A stretch of DNA of 64,000 bases from Stenotrophomonas maltophilia (GCF_002205165.1 NZ_NIVS01000043.1:100741-164740), one strand, 5' to 3'; shown: positions 28,680-39,600, counted from the first letter of the stretch. Notes: generated by a model not told the origin, from the sequence alone. Numbers and translations: made by a program.

Positions 28680-28693
28680 TTGATCTGAATCAA
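28680..28693. promoter_or_regulatory. Anr/FNR box in front of cydA
   Basis: TTGAT-CTGA-ATCAA is a perfect FNR/Anr palindrome. A plausible -10, CAGAAT, lies at 28716-28721; a transcript starting about seven bases after it would put the box at -41.5, the class II activator position for cydABX. Low-oxygen induction follows from family knowledge. Confidence 0.85.
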
Positions 28694-28783
28694 GGCTGTT
28701 TGAAGTTGCTGGTCACAGAATTCACCCCGTAGACCCCCCTTCCCGCCACCTGAAACGGCAAAACCCAACGAGGTAGCCAGGCC

Positions 28784-30373
28784 ATGATTGATCAGACAGT
28801 CGTAGAACTGTCGCGGCTGCAATTCGCTCTGACCGCGATGTACCACTTCCTTTTCGTTCCCCTCACGCTTGGCCTGTCGTTCATGGTGGCCATCATGGAG
28901 AGCGTCTACGTCATGACCCGCAAACAGGTCTGGCGCCAGATGACGCTGTTCTGGGGCACGTTGTTCGGCATCAACTTCGCCATCGGCGTCGCCACCGGCA
29001 TCGTGATGGAATTCCAGTTCGGCATGAACTGGTCGTACTACAGCCACTACGTCGGCGATATCTTCGGCGCACCGCTGGCGATCGAAGGCCTGATGGCGTT
29101 CTTCCTGGAAGCGACCTTCATCGGTCTGTTCTTCTTCGGCTGGAAGCGCCTGAGCCCGGTCAAGCACCTCACCGTGACCTGGCTGATGGCCCTGGGCACC
29201 AACCTCTCGGCGGTGTGGATCCTGATCGCCAACGGCTGGATGCAGAACCCGACCGGCGCGATCTTCAACCCGGAAACGATGCGCATGGAGGTGGTGGACT
29301 TCGCCGCCGTGCTGTTCAACCCGGTGGCGCAGGCCAAGTTCGTGCATACGGTCAGCGCCGGCTACGTGACCGGCGCGGTGTTCGTGATGTCGATCAGCGC
29401 CCTGTTCCTGCTGCGCAACAAGCACAAGGACATGGCCCGTCGCTCCTTCGCGGTGGCGGCCGCCTTCGGCCTGCTGTCCTCGCTGTCGGTGGTGGTGCTG
29501 GGTGATGAAAGCGGTTATGCCGCCAGCGAACACCAGAAGATGAAGCTGGCCGCGATCGAAGCCATGTGGGAAACCGAGCGTGCCCCGGCCGACTTCACCG
29601 CCTTCGGCATTCCGAACCAGACCACCCAGCAGAACGATTACGCGATCAAGATCCCGTACCTGATGGGGCTGATCGCCACCCGTTCGCTGAACCAGCCGAT
29701 CCCGGGCATCCTGGAGCTGGTGGGGCGCGCTGAAAACCGCATCCGCGGCGGTCAGCTGGCCTACGGTGCGCTGGAGCGCGTGCGCAAGGACAAGAACGAC
29801 GTTGAAGCGCGCGAGATGTTCGACCGCCATTGGCAGGATCTGGGCCACGGCCTGCTGCTCAAGCGCTATCGCGAAGACATCCTCAACGCCACCCCGGAAG
29901 AAATCTCCAAGGCCGCGATGGACACCGTGCCGCGGGTCGCCCCGCTGTTCTGGACCTTCCGCATCATGGCCGGGCTGGGCTTCTATCTGATCGCCTTCTT
30001 CGCGCTGGCGTTCTACTACTCGTGCCGCCACAACTTCCAGGACAAGCGCTGGTTCCTCAAGCTCGCCCTGTGGTCGCTGCCGGCGCCGTGGATCGCGATC
30101 GAATGCGGTTGGTTCGTGGCCGAGTACGGCCGCCAGCCGTGGGCGGTGGACGGCGTGCTGCCGACCTTCTACGCCGCCTCGGGCCTGGCCCTGCATGAAA
30201 TCCTGACCACGCTGGCAGTGTTCACCGGGCTGTACACGGTGCTGCTGATCATCGAAGTGAAGCTGATGCTCAAGGCGATCCGCAAGGGCCCGGACGACAT
30301 CCTGCCGTCGCTGCAGGCTGCAGCCACGTCCCTTTCCCCCAATGCCGCTGCGCCGACCCACGGTCGGGCGTAA
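28784..30373 (+). CDS. cydA: Cytochrome bd ubiquinol oxidase subunit I
   Basis: 529 residues, the size of E. coli-type CydA with a long Q loop. Heme ligands are recognisable: His21 in LTAMYHFLFV, His in KFVHTVSAGYVTG, and the Met near the GRQPW segment (YGRQPWAVDGVLPT), a signature of the family. The quinol loop includes KIPYLMGLIATRSLNQPIPG and the inserted stretch with RIRGGQLAYGALERVRKDK. It reduces oxygen with high affinity. cydB starts 15 bases after its stop. Confidence 0.96.
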   Translation: MIDQTVVELSRLQFALTAMYHFLFVPLTLGLSFMVAIMESVYVMTRKQVWRQMTLFWGTLFGINFAIGVATGIVMEFQFGMNWSYYSHYVGDIFGAPLAIEGLMAFFLEATFIGLFFFGWKRLSPVKHLTVTWLMALGTNLSAVWILIANGWMQNPTGAIFNPETMRMEVVDFAAVLFNPVAQAKFVHTVSAGYVTGAVFVMSISALFLLRNKHKDMARRSFAVAAAFGLLSSLSVVVLGDESGYAASEHQKMKLAAIEAMWETERAPADFTAFGIPNQTTQQNDYAIKIPYLMGLIATRSLNQPIPGILELVGRAENRIRGGQLAYGALERVRKDKNDVEAREMFDRHWQDLGHGLLLKRYREDILNATPEEISKAAMDTVPRVAPLFWTFRIMAGLGFYLIAFFALAFYYSCRHNFQDKRWFLKLALWSLPAPWIAIECGWFVAEYGRQPWAVDGVLPTFYAASGLALHEILTTLAVFTGLYTVLLIIEVKLMLKAIRKGPDDILPSLQAAATSLSPNAAAPTHGRA

Positions 30374-30388
30374 GGCAGGAGAACCCAG

Positions 30389-31543
30389 ATGGAATTCATT
30401 GGACTCGATTACACCACGCTCCGCGTGATCTGGTGGCTGCTGCTCGGCATCCTGCTGATCGCCTGGGCGGTGATGGACGGTTTCGACCTCGGCGTCGGCA
30501 CATTGCTGCCGTTCGTGGCCAGGACCGATGACGAACGCCGGCTGGTGATCAACACCGTCGGCCCGGTGTGGGAAGGCAACCAAGTGTGGCTGGTGCTCGG
30601 TGGCGGTGCGATCTTCGCCGCTTGGCCGCCGCTGTATGCGGTCAGTTTTTCCGGCTTCTACCTGGCGGTGTTCCTGATGCTGTTCGGGCTGATCCTGCGC
30701 CCGGTCGCCTTCAAGTACCGCAGCAAGATGCCCAGCAAGCGCTGGCGTGAGAACTGGGACCGTGCGCTGTTCGTCGGCGGCCTGCTGCCGGCACTGATCG
30801 CCGGCGTGGCGGTGGGCAACGTGCTGGTCGGCGTGCCGTTCCACTTCGATGACAGCATGCGCATCTTCTACACCGGCACCCTGATCGGCCTGCTCAACCC
30901 GTTCGCCCTGGTGGCCGGCCTGGTCAGCGTGGCCATGGTGGTCTCGCACGGTGCGGCGATGCTGGTGCTCAAGACCGACGGCCCGGTGGCCGAGCGCTCG
31001 GCCCGCTATGGCAGCGTCGCGGCGGTGCTGACCTTTGTGCTGTTCGCCCTGGCCGGCGTCTGGGTGGCCTTCGGCCTGCCGGGCTACCAGATCACCTCGC
31101 AGGTGGTCACCGATGGCCCGACCAACCCGCTGCTCAAGACCGCTGCCGTCGGTGCGGTGGCCGGTGGCTGGCTGCGCAACTACCAGAGCATGCCGCTGAC
31201 CCTGCTGGCCCCGATCCTCGGGCTGGTCGGTGCGCTGGCCAGCGCGGTACTGCTGCGGGCCCGCCGTGGCGGCCTGGCCTTCGTGGCCTCGGGGGCCTCG
31301 ATCACCGGCATCATCCTGACCGTCGGCTTTGCGATCTTCCCGTTCCTGCTGCCCTCCTCCAGCCAGCCGGGCTCCAGCCTGACCGTCTGGGACAGCTCGT
31401 CCAGCCACCTGACCCTGGGGATCATGCTGATCGCCACGGCCATCTTCCTGCCGATCATCATCGCCTACACCTCCTGGGTCTACCGCGTGATGAAGGGCAA
31501 GACCACGGCCGAAGACATGAGCGACAACCCCAACGCTTACTGA
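30389..31543 (+). CDS. cydB: Cytochrome bd ubiquinol oxidase subunit II
   Basis: 384-residue membrane subunit that pairs with CydA. Opening YTTLRVIWWLLLGILLIAWA followed by VMDGFDLGVG is diagnostic, as is VGPVWEGNQVWLVLGGGAIF. About eight spans. RBS GCAGGAGAA is well placed before ATG at 30389. cydX follows after 30 bases. Confidence 0.96.
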   Translation: MEFIGLDYTTLRVIWWLLLGILLIAWAVMDGFDLGVGTLLPFVARTDDERRLVINTVGPVWEGNQVWLVLGGGAIFAAWPPLYAVSFSGFYLAVFLMLFGLILRPVAFKYRSKMPSKRWRENWDRALFVGGLLPALIAGVAVGNVLVGVPFHFDDSMRIFYTGTLIGLLNPFALVAGLVSVAMVVSHGAAMLVLKTDGPVAERSARYGSVAAVLTFVLFALAGVWVAFGLPGYQITSQVVTDGPTNPLLKTAAVGAVAGGWLRNYQSMPLTLLAPILGLVGALASAVLLRARRGGLAFVASGASITGIILTVGFAIFPFLLPSSSQPGSSLTVWDSSSSHLTLGIMLIATAIFLPIIIAYTSWVYRVMKGKTTAEDMSDNPNAY

Positions 31544-31573
31544 TGCGCCCCACGGCGCCATAGGAGACTTACC

Positions 31574-31687
31574 ATGTGGTACTTCGCTTGGATTCTGGGT
31601 GCAGGGCTGGCCTCGGTCGTGGCCATTCTCAACGGCATGTGGTTCGAAGCCCGCGAGCAGAGCCGTACGGATCACGAAGAAGGCTAA
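31574..31687 (+). CDS. cydX: Cytochrome bd small subunit CydX
   Basis: 37 residues, a single-span helix: MWYFAWILGAGLASVVAILN followed by GMWFEAREQSRTDHEEG. The opening MWYFAWILG is the CydX signature. It stabilises the CydAB hemes. RBS AGGAGA lies eight bases before the ATG. Easily missed by gene finders because of its size. Confidence 0.95.
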   Translation: MWYFAWILGAGLASVVAILNGMWFEAREQSRTDHEEG

Positions 31688-31735
31688 AAAAAGGTTGCCG
31701 ATCAGGTCTTCACACCGTATCCTTGTCGGCTCCTT

Positions 31736-31813
<78 letters not shown>

Positions 31814-31831
31814 CTGATGGTCACAATCAAG

Positions 31832-31864
31832 CCTGGAAGACGTCACTGTCCTCCAGGTTTTTTT
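31832..31864 (+). terminator. Intrinsic terminator after tRNA-Pro
   Basis: CCTGGAAGAC-GTCACT-GTCCTCCAGG stem with one mismatch, then seven T. It lies inside the 3' end of the minus-strand lipoprotein gene: the T-run encodes Lys-Lys and the stem Pro-Gly-Gly on the other strand. Confidence 0.9.
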
Positions 31865-32289
31865 GTGTCTGGCGATTGGCAGGCCGGGTAGCGGCTGCGG
31901 ATCTCCCCTTCGCAGCTGCCGGTGTAGCGGTAGCCCTTCCCCAGCATGCACCGTTGTGCCGCGTAGAGCTTGTCGCGTGAAAGATTGGCGGTTTCCTCAC
32001 CCGTGGCACCTTGCCGGTCTGGGGAAATGTTCCCACTGCGTTGGCCGCCGCAGGCCTGCCAGTCCGTATCTCGCACCAGGGCACCTGCGTCCGGCCTGCT
32101 CCAGTCGTGGCCCGGCGGCACCAGCTGCCGGGTTGCGGCAGGGTTTCCATTCATCCACATCCCACCTGCACCACAGGCGGTCAGCCCGAGCAGTATGCCG
32201 AGCGCCAACATCGCACGACAGGTGTGCCATTTGGCGGGATACTTGCGACAGATGAATTTCCTACGAACGAACAGCAGCGTCATACGCAT
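31843..32289 (-). CDS. Small lipoprotein downstream of fhaB (fourth copy)
   Basis: 148 residues from ATG at 32289, which has GGAG eight bases upstream and lies five bases past the previous gene's stop. The n-region is long and basic, then LALGILLGLTAC (lipobox). The mature start GAGGMWMNGNP nearly repeats the first copy's GIGGMWMNGDP. Then W..CGG and a C-terminal block AAQRCMLGKGYRYTGSCEGE followed by IRSRYPACQ, shared with two neighbours. Four Cys suggest disulfides. An alternative start at 32211 gives a shorter signal. Function unknown. Confidence 0.8.
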   Translation of the reverse strand: MRMTLLFVRRKFICRKYPAKWHTCRAMLALGILLGLTACGAGGMWMNGNPAATRQLVPPGHDWSRPDAGALVRDTDWQACGGQRSGNISPDRQGATGEETANLSRDKLYAAQRCMLGKGYRYTGSCEGEIRSRYPACQSPDTKKPGGQ

Positions 32290-32294
32290 CGTAG

Positions 32295-32792
32295 TCACTC
32301 CACCGGAAACCCACGACGCACGAACTCGAACCCCTCGCCCGCCATGCATGCGTCATGGAGCTGGCCCAGCCGGGCGGCGATCTCTTTGCGCCGCTTCTTC
32401 TGTGCCGAGGTATGTTCGGCATGCCAGATCTTCGTGATCACGGCGCTCTCCTTGAGAAGCCCAACGTACTCGTCGTCATTTCGCAGGTGCTGGCTGCATT
32501 GCTGCCGGGCCAGGTCCGCGTCGGCCTTGCTCGCCCCCGCCTTTCGCCAGTACTGCCGCGTCGGCATGACGCGAACGGAACCCGCCGGAACAGGCCCCAT
32601 GTCCGTCACCGCCACCTGCCCCGGTACAGCGGGAGTGCTGGCACATCCTGCAACCGCGAGAAGCACGGTCGCCATCAGCATCGATATCCGTCTGGCCTTC
32701 CGGCTCGCGCGAGGGTGCTCATGCACCGACCGTCGATCCCAGGGATCAGGTGCAGCGGTGAACGCAACGCCACGAGGCCGCAGCACGTTCAT
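32295..32792 (-). CDS. Small lipoprotein downstream of fhaB (third, most divergent copy)
   Basis: 165 residues if begun at ATG 32792, which overlaps the preceding stop (ATGA); the lipobox LLAVAGC is then about 35 residues in, so a later start (32681, MLMATVLL) is equally possible. It has the pattern QYWRKAGASKADADLARQQC, which matches the W-K-A-G...C element of the other copies, and ends LHDACMAGEGFEF, an echo of their QRCM..GY.Y block. It lacks YTGSC and PACQ. A divergent relative; no known function. Confidence 0.7.
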   Translation of the reverse strand: MNVLRPRGVAFTAAPDPWDRRSVHEHPRASRKARRISMLMATVLLAVAGCASTPAVPGQVAVTDMGPVPAGSVRVMPTRQYWRKAGASKADADLARQQCSQHLRNDDEYVGLLKESAVITKIWHAEHTSAQKKRRKEIAARLGQLHDACMAGEGFEFVRRGFPVE

Positions 32793-33199
32793 CGCGACTG
32801 GCAGGCGGGGAATCGACTCGCAATATCCCCTGAGCATGACCCGGTGTAGCGGTATCCCTTTTGCATCATGCAGCGCTGGACGTCGTCATTCTTCCGGGTG
32901 AGGCGCTGCACGGTTTCGCGCCCGTTGCCACCCTGTTGATCGATGCCGACATTGCCGTTCGCCATGCCGCCGCATGCCACCCACGCCGCCCCCAGTTGCG
33001 AGGCATCTGCCGTGCCCGCGGCCCAGCTGTCGCGCTGCGAAGGGGGATTGGCCAAGGCGTCGTGGGTTTTCTTGTCACAGTAGGCGCGCGGCGTCTGCGG
33101 GCCGCATAAGCGCCCGTTGCCCGCGGTGCAGCCCGTCATGACCGCTACCGCCATCAGCAGACCGAACCCCGTACAGCTTCGCCTTCGAACCTGCTTCAT
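32789..33199 (-). CDS. Small lipoprotein downstream of fhaB (second copy)
   Basis: 136 residues with signal MKQVRRRSCTGFGLLMAVAV and lipobox MTGC. An inserted Cys pair follows (GRLCGPQTPRAYCDKK), then SQLGAAWVACGGMANGNVGI and the shared tail VQRCMMQKGYRYTGSCSGDI and ASRFPACQ. Six or more Cys in the mature part suggest a secreted, disulfide-bonded protein. Its stop overlaps the ATG of the third copy. Function unknown. Confidence 0.8.
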   Translation of the reverse strand: MKQVRRRSCTGFGLLMAVAVMTGCTAGNGRLCGPQTPRAYCDKKTHDALANPPSQRDSWAAGTADASQLGAAWVACGGMANGNVGIDQQGGNGRETVQRLTRKNDDVQRCMMQKGYRYTGSCSGDIASRFPACQSR

Positions 33200-33228
33200 G
33201 CGTTTCGTCCAGGATGTCCGCAGACGCC

Positions 33229-33600
33229 TTACTTCTGGCATGCGGGATATTGACTGCGTATATCGCCTTCGCAGGAGCCCGTGTATTGATACCCGCGGGA
33301 CATCATGCAACGCTGCATGTCGTCGAACTTGCGGCTCATCGCCTGCTGGATCACCGCAGAGCTCGATCCATCCGACGTGGCGACGTTGTAACCGCCGCTG
33401 TCCGCCCCGCCACAACCGAGCCAGTCCGCACTGCGGGCCGCGGGGTCATTGCCTGCTTTCTGCCAATGATCGCGCGGTGGAACGATGTTCCTGCCCACGG
33501 ACGGATCTCCATTCATCCACATACCGCCGATGCCACAACTGGCGAGCATCAACGTTACACAGGCAAGTAGGAGCCTGTTTCCTGCACGCGGGGAACTCAT
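33229..33600 (-). CDS. Small lipoprotein directly after fhaB (first copy)
   Basis: 123 residues from ATG at 33600 (MSSPRAGNRLLLACVTLML, lipobox LASC). The mature part GIGGMWMNGDPSVG leads to DHWQKAGND, DWLGCGGADSGG and the tail MQRCMMSRGYQYTGSCEGDI, then SQYPACQ. An ATG at 33642 overlaps the fhaB stop (ATGA) and would add 14 residues; the start is therefore unsettled. Position suggests co-transcription with the exoprotein. Confidence 0.8.
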   Translation of the reverse strand: MSSPRAGNRLLLACVTLMLASCGIGGMWMNGDPSVGRNIVPPRDHWQKAGNDPAARSADWLGCGGADSGGYNVATSDGSSSAVIQQAMSRKFDDMQRCMMSRGYQYTGSCEGDIRSQYPACQK

Positions 33601-33638
33601 GCTGACGTACCTTTTCTTTGAGGGATTGAGGAGGGATG

Positions 33639-36600
33639 TCATCGACTGGCACCGGCAAGAATGGAGATCGCGGACCAGACCTGGGGCGGCAGCGCCTTCG
33701 CCATTGCGAAGGGAGCCGCCACGGGAATCGCGACGACGGTCCAGCCTTCGTGGAAGGTGGACAGCGCCCATGGACGGCCACGACGTGCATTCCCCTGCTC
33801 ATCGTACAACCCTGCAAGTTGCCCGCCGATCATGTCATGCGGGCCGGCGAAGTACTCGATCAGCCTGTCCTGCCAGTCTCCTGGCTTGTAGGGGTCGCCT
33901 CGCAGCGTCCCTGTCCAGCCTTGGATACCCCCAGTTACGCCGCCCAGTTTCTTGCCTTCCTCCGACGCCAGGTACTGGGCGAGGGTCAATCCCCCCTGTT
34001 TATCGTCGAACTGCACGCGTCCCAGCGAATCCAGGGCAAGTGTGCCGTCTGGATTCGTTGCACAGCGGATGCTGCCAGGTCCGCACAGCTGATCCAGGTC
34101 CACGCGGGTTCCCCCGATCTTGAACTCATCGCCATCCACACCGGCACTCTTTCCGTGGATGTTGTCCAGTGTCGTCACGCCGTCGGTGACACCCGGGAAC
34201 AACTGCGAGTTCTTGATCATCTCCTGCCGCATCCAGTCCGCCGCACTGGCCAGCGCCTCCTTGGAGACCGCGCTGGTCGCCGAGCCGGTCACCGCGCCGA
34301 TCAGGATGTTGAGCATCTTCTCCTGCGTGCGCAGTTCATCGGCTTCAGCCTGCAGCGCAGCCTTCTGCTCCGGCGTGTCGGCGTGTTCGTAACGCTCCTT
34401 GATGCTGGCGCCGCGGCTGGCCACATAGCTGCCCACGGCACTGTGCGCCTGCTGGGTGAACGCTGCGCTGATCTGCGCTTCGGCCTGCACCTTCTGCGCG
34501 AGCTCCACCGGATCCCAGTTACGGATCAGCCCGTTGGCATCGTCGCCACTGAGCACACCGCGATTGAGGCTGGCCAGGGTGTCGTCGATGCTCTTGCCGG
34601 TCTTGGCCAGCTGCGCGTTGCCATCGGTGATGGTCAGCGCGCCTGCGCTGATGCCGCTGCGGGTGGTGCTGGCATCGCTGCCCTTGTCGCTGGCATAGCC
34701 GGGTGCGGCGGCGCTGGCATCGTTGCCATAGTTCTGCCACGACCAGCTGCTGCCCTGCCCGGCTGCACCGGTGGACCCAGGCGTGCCGTCGTTGCCACGG
34801 CCGCTGTTGCCGCCATTGGACGGGCCGCCTGTGCCGCTCTTGCTGAAGCCGCCGGACAGGCTCAGGCTGCTGGCCTTGTAATCGCTGCGGTTGTCCAGAT
34901 CGCGCACGCTCAATGTGCTGGTGATCAGCTGGTTGCGACCGTCGGCGATGGCCTGCTCGCTGGAGGCGATCACGCCACCGATCAGATCGGTATTGCCGCC
35001 TACGCGCACCTGGTAGCCACCGTCGCCCGCCTTGATCCCGCTCTGCTCGACAACGCTGGCGTAGTCACCATCGACCTTGGTGTTGCCGTAGCTGGCGCTG
35101 CCGGAGAAGCCCAAGCCGACCGTGACACTGCCGCCGACACTGGTGTCCTTGCTGTGGAAGGTGGAGGTGTCCTGCAGGCTCTCGATGTTGAGGTCGCCGC
35201 CGATATCGGCGATCACCTCGCGGCCGCTGGCCACCGCGCCACGCAGGGTGGTGTCGCCACCGGATTCGAGCACCAGCGTGTTGCCGGCGTTGACGTGGCT
35301 GTTGGTCCACTGCACGTCGGTGCCCTCGCCCTTGCCCTTGGAGCCACTGGCGTTGGCGGTGATGCCCGCACTGGCACCGCCGGAGCCGATGCTGATGGCC
35401 ACGCCGACACCACCGCTGGCCGCGCTGCTCTTGCGATCGGTTTCCTGCGTGTTCTTCGCCGCCAGCAGGGCGATATCGCCATCGGCCCGCAGGTAGGCGT
35501 TGTTGCCGGCGTTGATGGTGCTGCCAATCACGGTCAGATCCGAATCCTTGCCCGCGCCCGTGGCACTGATGCGCACGTCGCCGCCCGCGGTGATGCTGGA
35601 GCCGGCTGCGTTGTCATGCGTGGTGGTGGTCTTGCTGTCGCTGCGTGCGCCGCCCACGGTGATGGAGATGTTGATGCCGCCCGCCGCGCCCGGATCGGCC
35701 TGCACCGCACCCACCGCTGCCGCCGTATTGAGCACGGTGGTCGCCGCCGCCAGCGTCTTCATGCGGCTGTCGTCGGTCTGGCTGGCCGCCTTCTTCATCT
35801 GCTCGGCGCTCTGGATCGCGGAGATCACCGGCGCGGTCAGCGCCACCGTCAGGCCGGCCTGGCGGAACTTGTCCTCCTGGGTGGCGACGCCGGTCTCGCG
35901 GGCCTCCACGATGTCGACCTTGCGCGCATGGATGTCGATGTCGCCCTCGGGCGCGACGACGTGGCTGCCAACCTGGCGGTAGTTGTTGCCCGCCACCATC
36001 ACCACGTTGCCCGCGGTGGAGCCGATGGTGGACGCCGCGGCACTGGTACTCACGTCCTTGGCATCGCGGCTCTGCATCTGCGTGCCGACCGTGAACGCGA
36101 CGCCGCCGTTGTAGAGGAAGCCGCTTTCATCCTTGCGCTTGTAGTGGCTCTCGCCGCGCGTGTTGGTCGCCGCCTGCACGGTCAGATCATTGTCGGCCAG
36201 CAGCACCGTACCCGCATCGGAGACCACGTTGCTGCCGGTCACGGTGATGTTGTTGCCGCGCACCGCCACCTGGTGCCCGCTGAGCGTGCTGGCGATGGCC
36301 TGGGTTTCCTCCAGGCTGTCGCGCGTGGTGTTGGTGGTGGACTTCAACAGCCCGCGATGGGTGTGCTTGCGGCCCTCGCTCCAGTTGTTGCTCTGCTCGC
36401 CGCTGGCGATGCTGACGTCGTTGTCGGCCATCACCGAGATCGCGCCATCGCTGCTGTAGACCTGCGCGGCGCGCAGGTTCACGTCATGCCCGGCCTGCAG
36501 TTGTACCGCCCCGGCGGTATCGAGGGTGGTGCCGACCTCCCGTTCGTAGCCTTGGCGCAGGTAGTTGTCGTTGTTGCGGACATTGTTTTCCTGGCGTGTC

Positions 36601-39600
36601 TCGGTGACCGTGCCCAGGGAGAGATCCCGGCCCGCCGCGAGCAGGGTCTGGCCCTGTGCACCGGTGTTGACCACCTGGGCGCCGTCCATGCGCAGATCGC
36701 GGCCGGCCTTGGCCAGCAACGTGGCGCCCTGGTCGCTCACGAACAACCCGGCCACGCGATCGATGTTGGTCCGGCTGAAGTCGCTCAACCCCGCGGTGTT
36801 CTGACCGCTGCGGGTGGTGGTGACCATGTTGAGATCACGGCCGGCGCTGGCGACCAGCACGCTGCGCGCATCGATCAGGCCGCCGAGGTTGTCCAGATCG
36901 GTACGCGCGTTGGCACTGACCGTGTCACCGCTGATGCGGCCATCGAGGTTGCGCAGGTTCTGCGCGTCGATCTTCACCGCGGTGCGGCCAGCGATGGTGC
37001 CGCTGTTGACCAGGTCGCCGCGCAGGTTCAGCTCCACCGAGCGGCCGGCCAGCAGCGTACCGGTGCCGTCGATATCACCGGGGCGCACGCGCACATACAC
37101 CTGCGGAACCAAGGCGGTGGTGGTGCTGCCATCGGCCAGGGTGACGCGCTGCTCGACCAGCCAGACGATGTCGCTGGTGAGCTGGGCCATCTGTGCCGGA
37201 GTCAGCGCCACGCCGGGGCGCAGGCCCCACGCGTCGGCGATGGTGGCCGCGTTGTCGAGCAGCGCGCGGTACTGCGCTTCATCGTCGGCGTAGCCGTCCA
37301 GGAAGCGGCGGCCGGTGAGCTGGGCGACCTGATCGCGGACCAGCTTCTGTTCGTAGAACCCATCGCCCAAGCGCTTCTGCACGTTGGCCGGGTCCACGCC
37401 CATCTTCTGCAGCAGGTACTCCGAGCCGAGCCAGCTGCGGTAATCGGCAAAACGCGGATCGGTTTCGACCAGGTACTGGCCGGCATTCGGGCCGCTCTGG
37501 AACAGGCTGCTCTGCGGCAGTTCGGCCTCCACGCCGATGGTGCGGATCACGGTCGGCTGGTTGCCCGCCGCACCCTGCGCACCGGTGCCCGCCGTGCTGC
37601 CGGGCCCGGCCAGCGAGGCCACGCTGGCGCTGACTTCGGTCACCTGGCGCTGCCCACCCACGGCACCGGCCTCGGCTGCGCCCCCGACCTGCCCACCGAC
37701 GGAACCGGTGCTGACGCCGCCCACCTGATAGCCGCTGCCACCATCGCGGGTGTGCTCGGCCGTCCGGGTGACGCCCAGGTTGATGGTGCGCACTTCATCG
37801 GCCGGACGATAGGCGATCTTCCGGTCCCACTTGCGCTCGTGATAGCGCTTGAAACCACCGCGCCAGCGACTGTAGGTGTATTGGCTGGTGCCTTCCTCGT
37901 GCACGCGGTACTCGCCGAACGCGTCGATGTTGCGCAGGTTGCCGAGATCGCCCAGCAACGCGCCACCGGCCAGGATCTGGCTCTTGTCGTTGATCAGCTC
38001 ATCGCCACGCAGCGTCATGTTGCCGCCCGAGATGATCCGGCCCGGCGTACTGGAGGCGACCTGGGTTTCGTACTCGGTGTGGGTGACGTCGTACTGGGTC
38101 CAGTCCTTGACGTCGCCGTTGCCGTTGTTCCACCGGTACTTGCCGGCACGGCTCCAGCTGGACCAGGTGAACTCGCTGGCATCGTGCATGCCGGGCGTGC
38201 CCTTGGGTTGGATGTACAACTTCTTGGTCGGGCCGACCACCATTACTTCGCTGGTGGCGAAATGCTCGTTGCTGTTGAGCAGGCGCGTGGCATCGATGGT
38301 CAGTCCACCCAGTGACTCGATGGTCGCGCTGGCATTGTGCACCGAGCCGGCGCGACCGACTGCATGCCCCTGCGCATCCAGCGCACCGCCGATGTTGAGT
38401 GCATTGTCGCCACCGCCGGCACTGAAGATGAGCGCCTGCTCACGGTTGACCACGGTGCCGGCGCCGATGTCCAGGCGCTCACGCGCGGCAATGGTGGCTG
38501 CGCGGGTGACGCCCTCCAGCGTTTCATCACTGTTGACCAAGGTGGTGGCACCGATCGACAGGCGGTCGCCGTAGATGCGGCCGGTGCCTACGTTGAGGAT
38601 CACATCGGCATCGACGCGGGTATCCACGCCGTCGATCAGCCCGCGGTTGCCGAGCACGCCATCGGCGCGCACCTGGGTGCGGATGCCGCTGATCTCGCCA
38701 GTGGCCAGGTTGTCGATCTGGCCGGCGTGCAGGTCCAGATCGCCGGCCTGCACCTTGCCTGCATTGGTCCACAGCCCCTGCGTGGAAACCGTGGCCTTGC
38801 CGTTGGCGGTGATCTGGCCATCGTTGCGGTAGTCCTGCTGCAGGGCCAGCACCAGGTCGCCCTGCGACAGCACCCGGCCCGTGCCGTTCAGCGCGTTGGC
38901 ATGCAGCGTCTGGTTGCCCGCCGACAGCAGCGTGCCGTCGATGTTGCCGACCTGGCCGGCGTGCACGTCCAGGCTGCCCGCCGAGGACACCAGCCCCTGC
39001 TGGTTGAGCAGCACATCGGCCGCCTGCAGGGCGATCCGCTGATCGGCGGCGATCATGCCCGCGCTGTTGTCGATCTGCGCAGCGGTGAGGGCCACGCTGC
39101 GGCCCTGCAGGCCGAGCGGAATGCTGCCGCCGGTCGTGTTGCGGTTGTCGATGCGCGCGGCGTGGGCGACCAGATCGCCGCCGGCCACGGCCAAACCGGC
39201 CTGGTTGACCAGCTCACCGCTCAGCTCCAGCGTCAGATTCTCGCTCGCCTGCAGGCGGCCGCCGCTGTTATCCACGCGCTGCGCCTGCAGCAGCAAAGAG
39301 GCCCCGCTGCCCACCTGCCCGCCGCTGCGGTTGTCCAGCGAGGCCAGCCGCGCATCCAGCGCCGCCTGCGCCTGGACAAGGCCGGCCCGGTTGTCCAGCT
39401 CACCCGCGCGCAGGGTCAGCCCAGCACCGCTGACGATGCCGCCGCGCGCGCCCGCCTCGGTGTTGCCCAGGCGCTGGCCGTGGGTATCGATGCGCATCGC
39501 CGCACTGGACTGCAGCAGGCCAGCGCGGTTCTCCAGCGCCCCACTGCGGATATCCAGCGTGCCGGCGGTGGCGGCGAGAATGCCTTCACTGTTGTCCACG

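Noticed and set aside
33636..38315. A 1559-codon plus-strand open frame
   Set aside because: Antisense to fhaB; translation is repetitive and rich in His/Asp/Ala/Gly with no recognisable fold. The sense strand has full FHA architecture.
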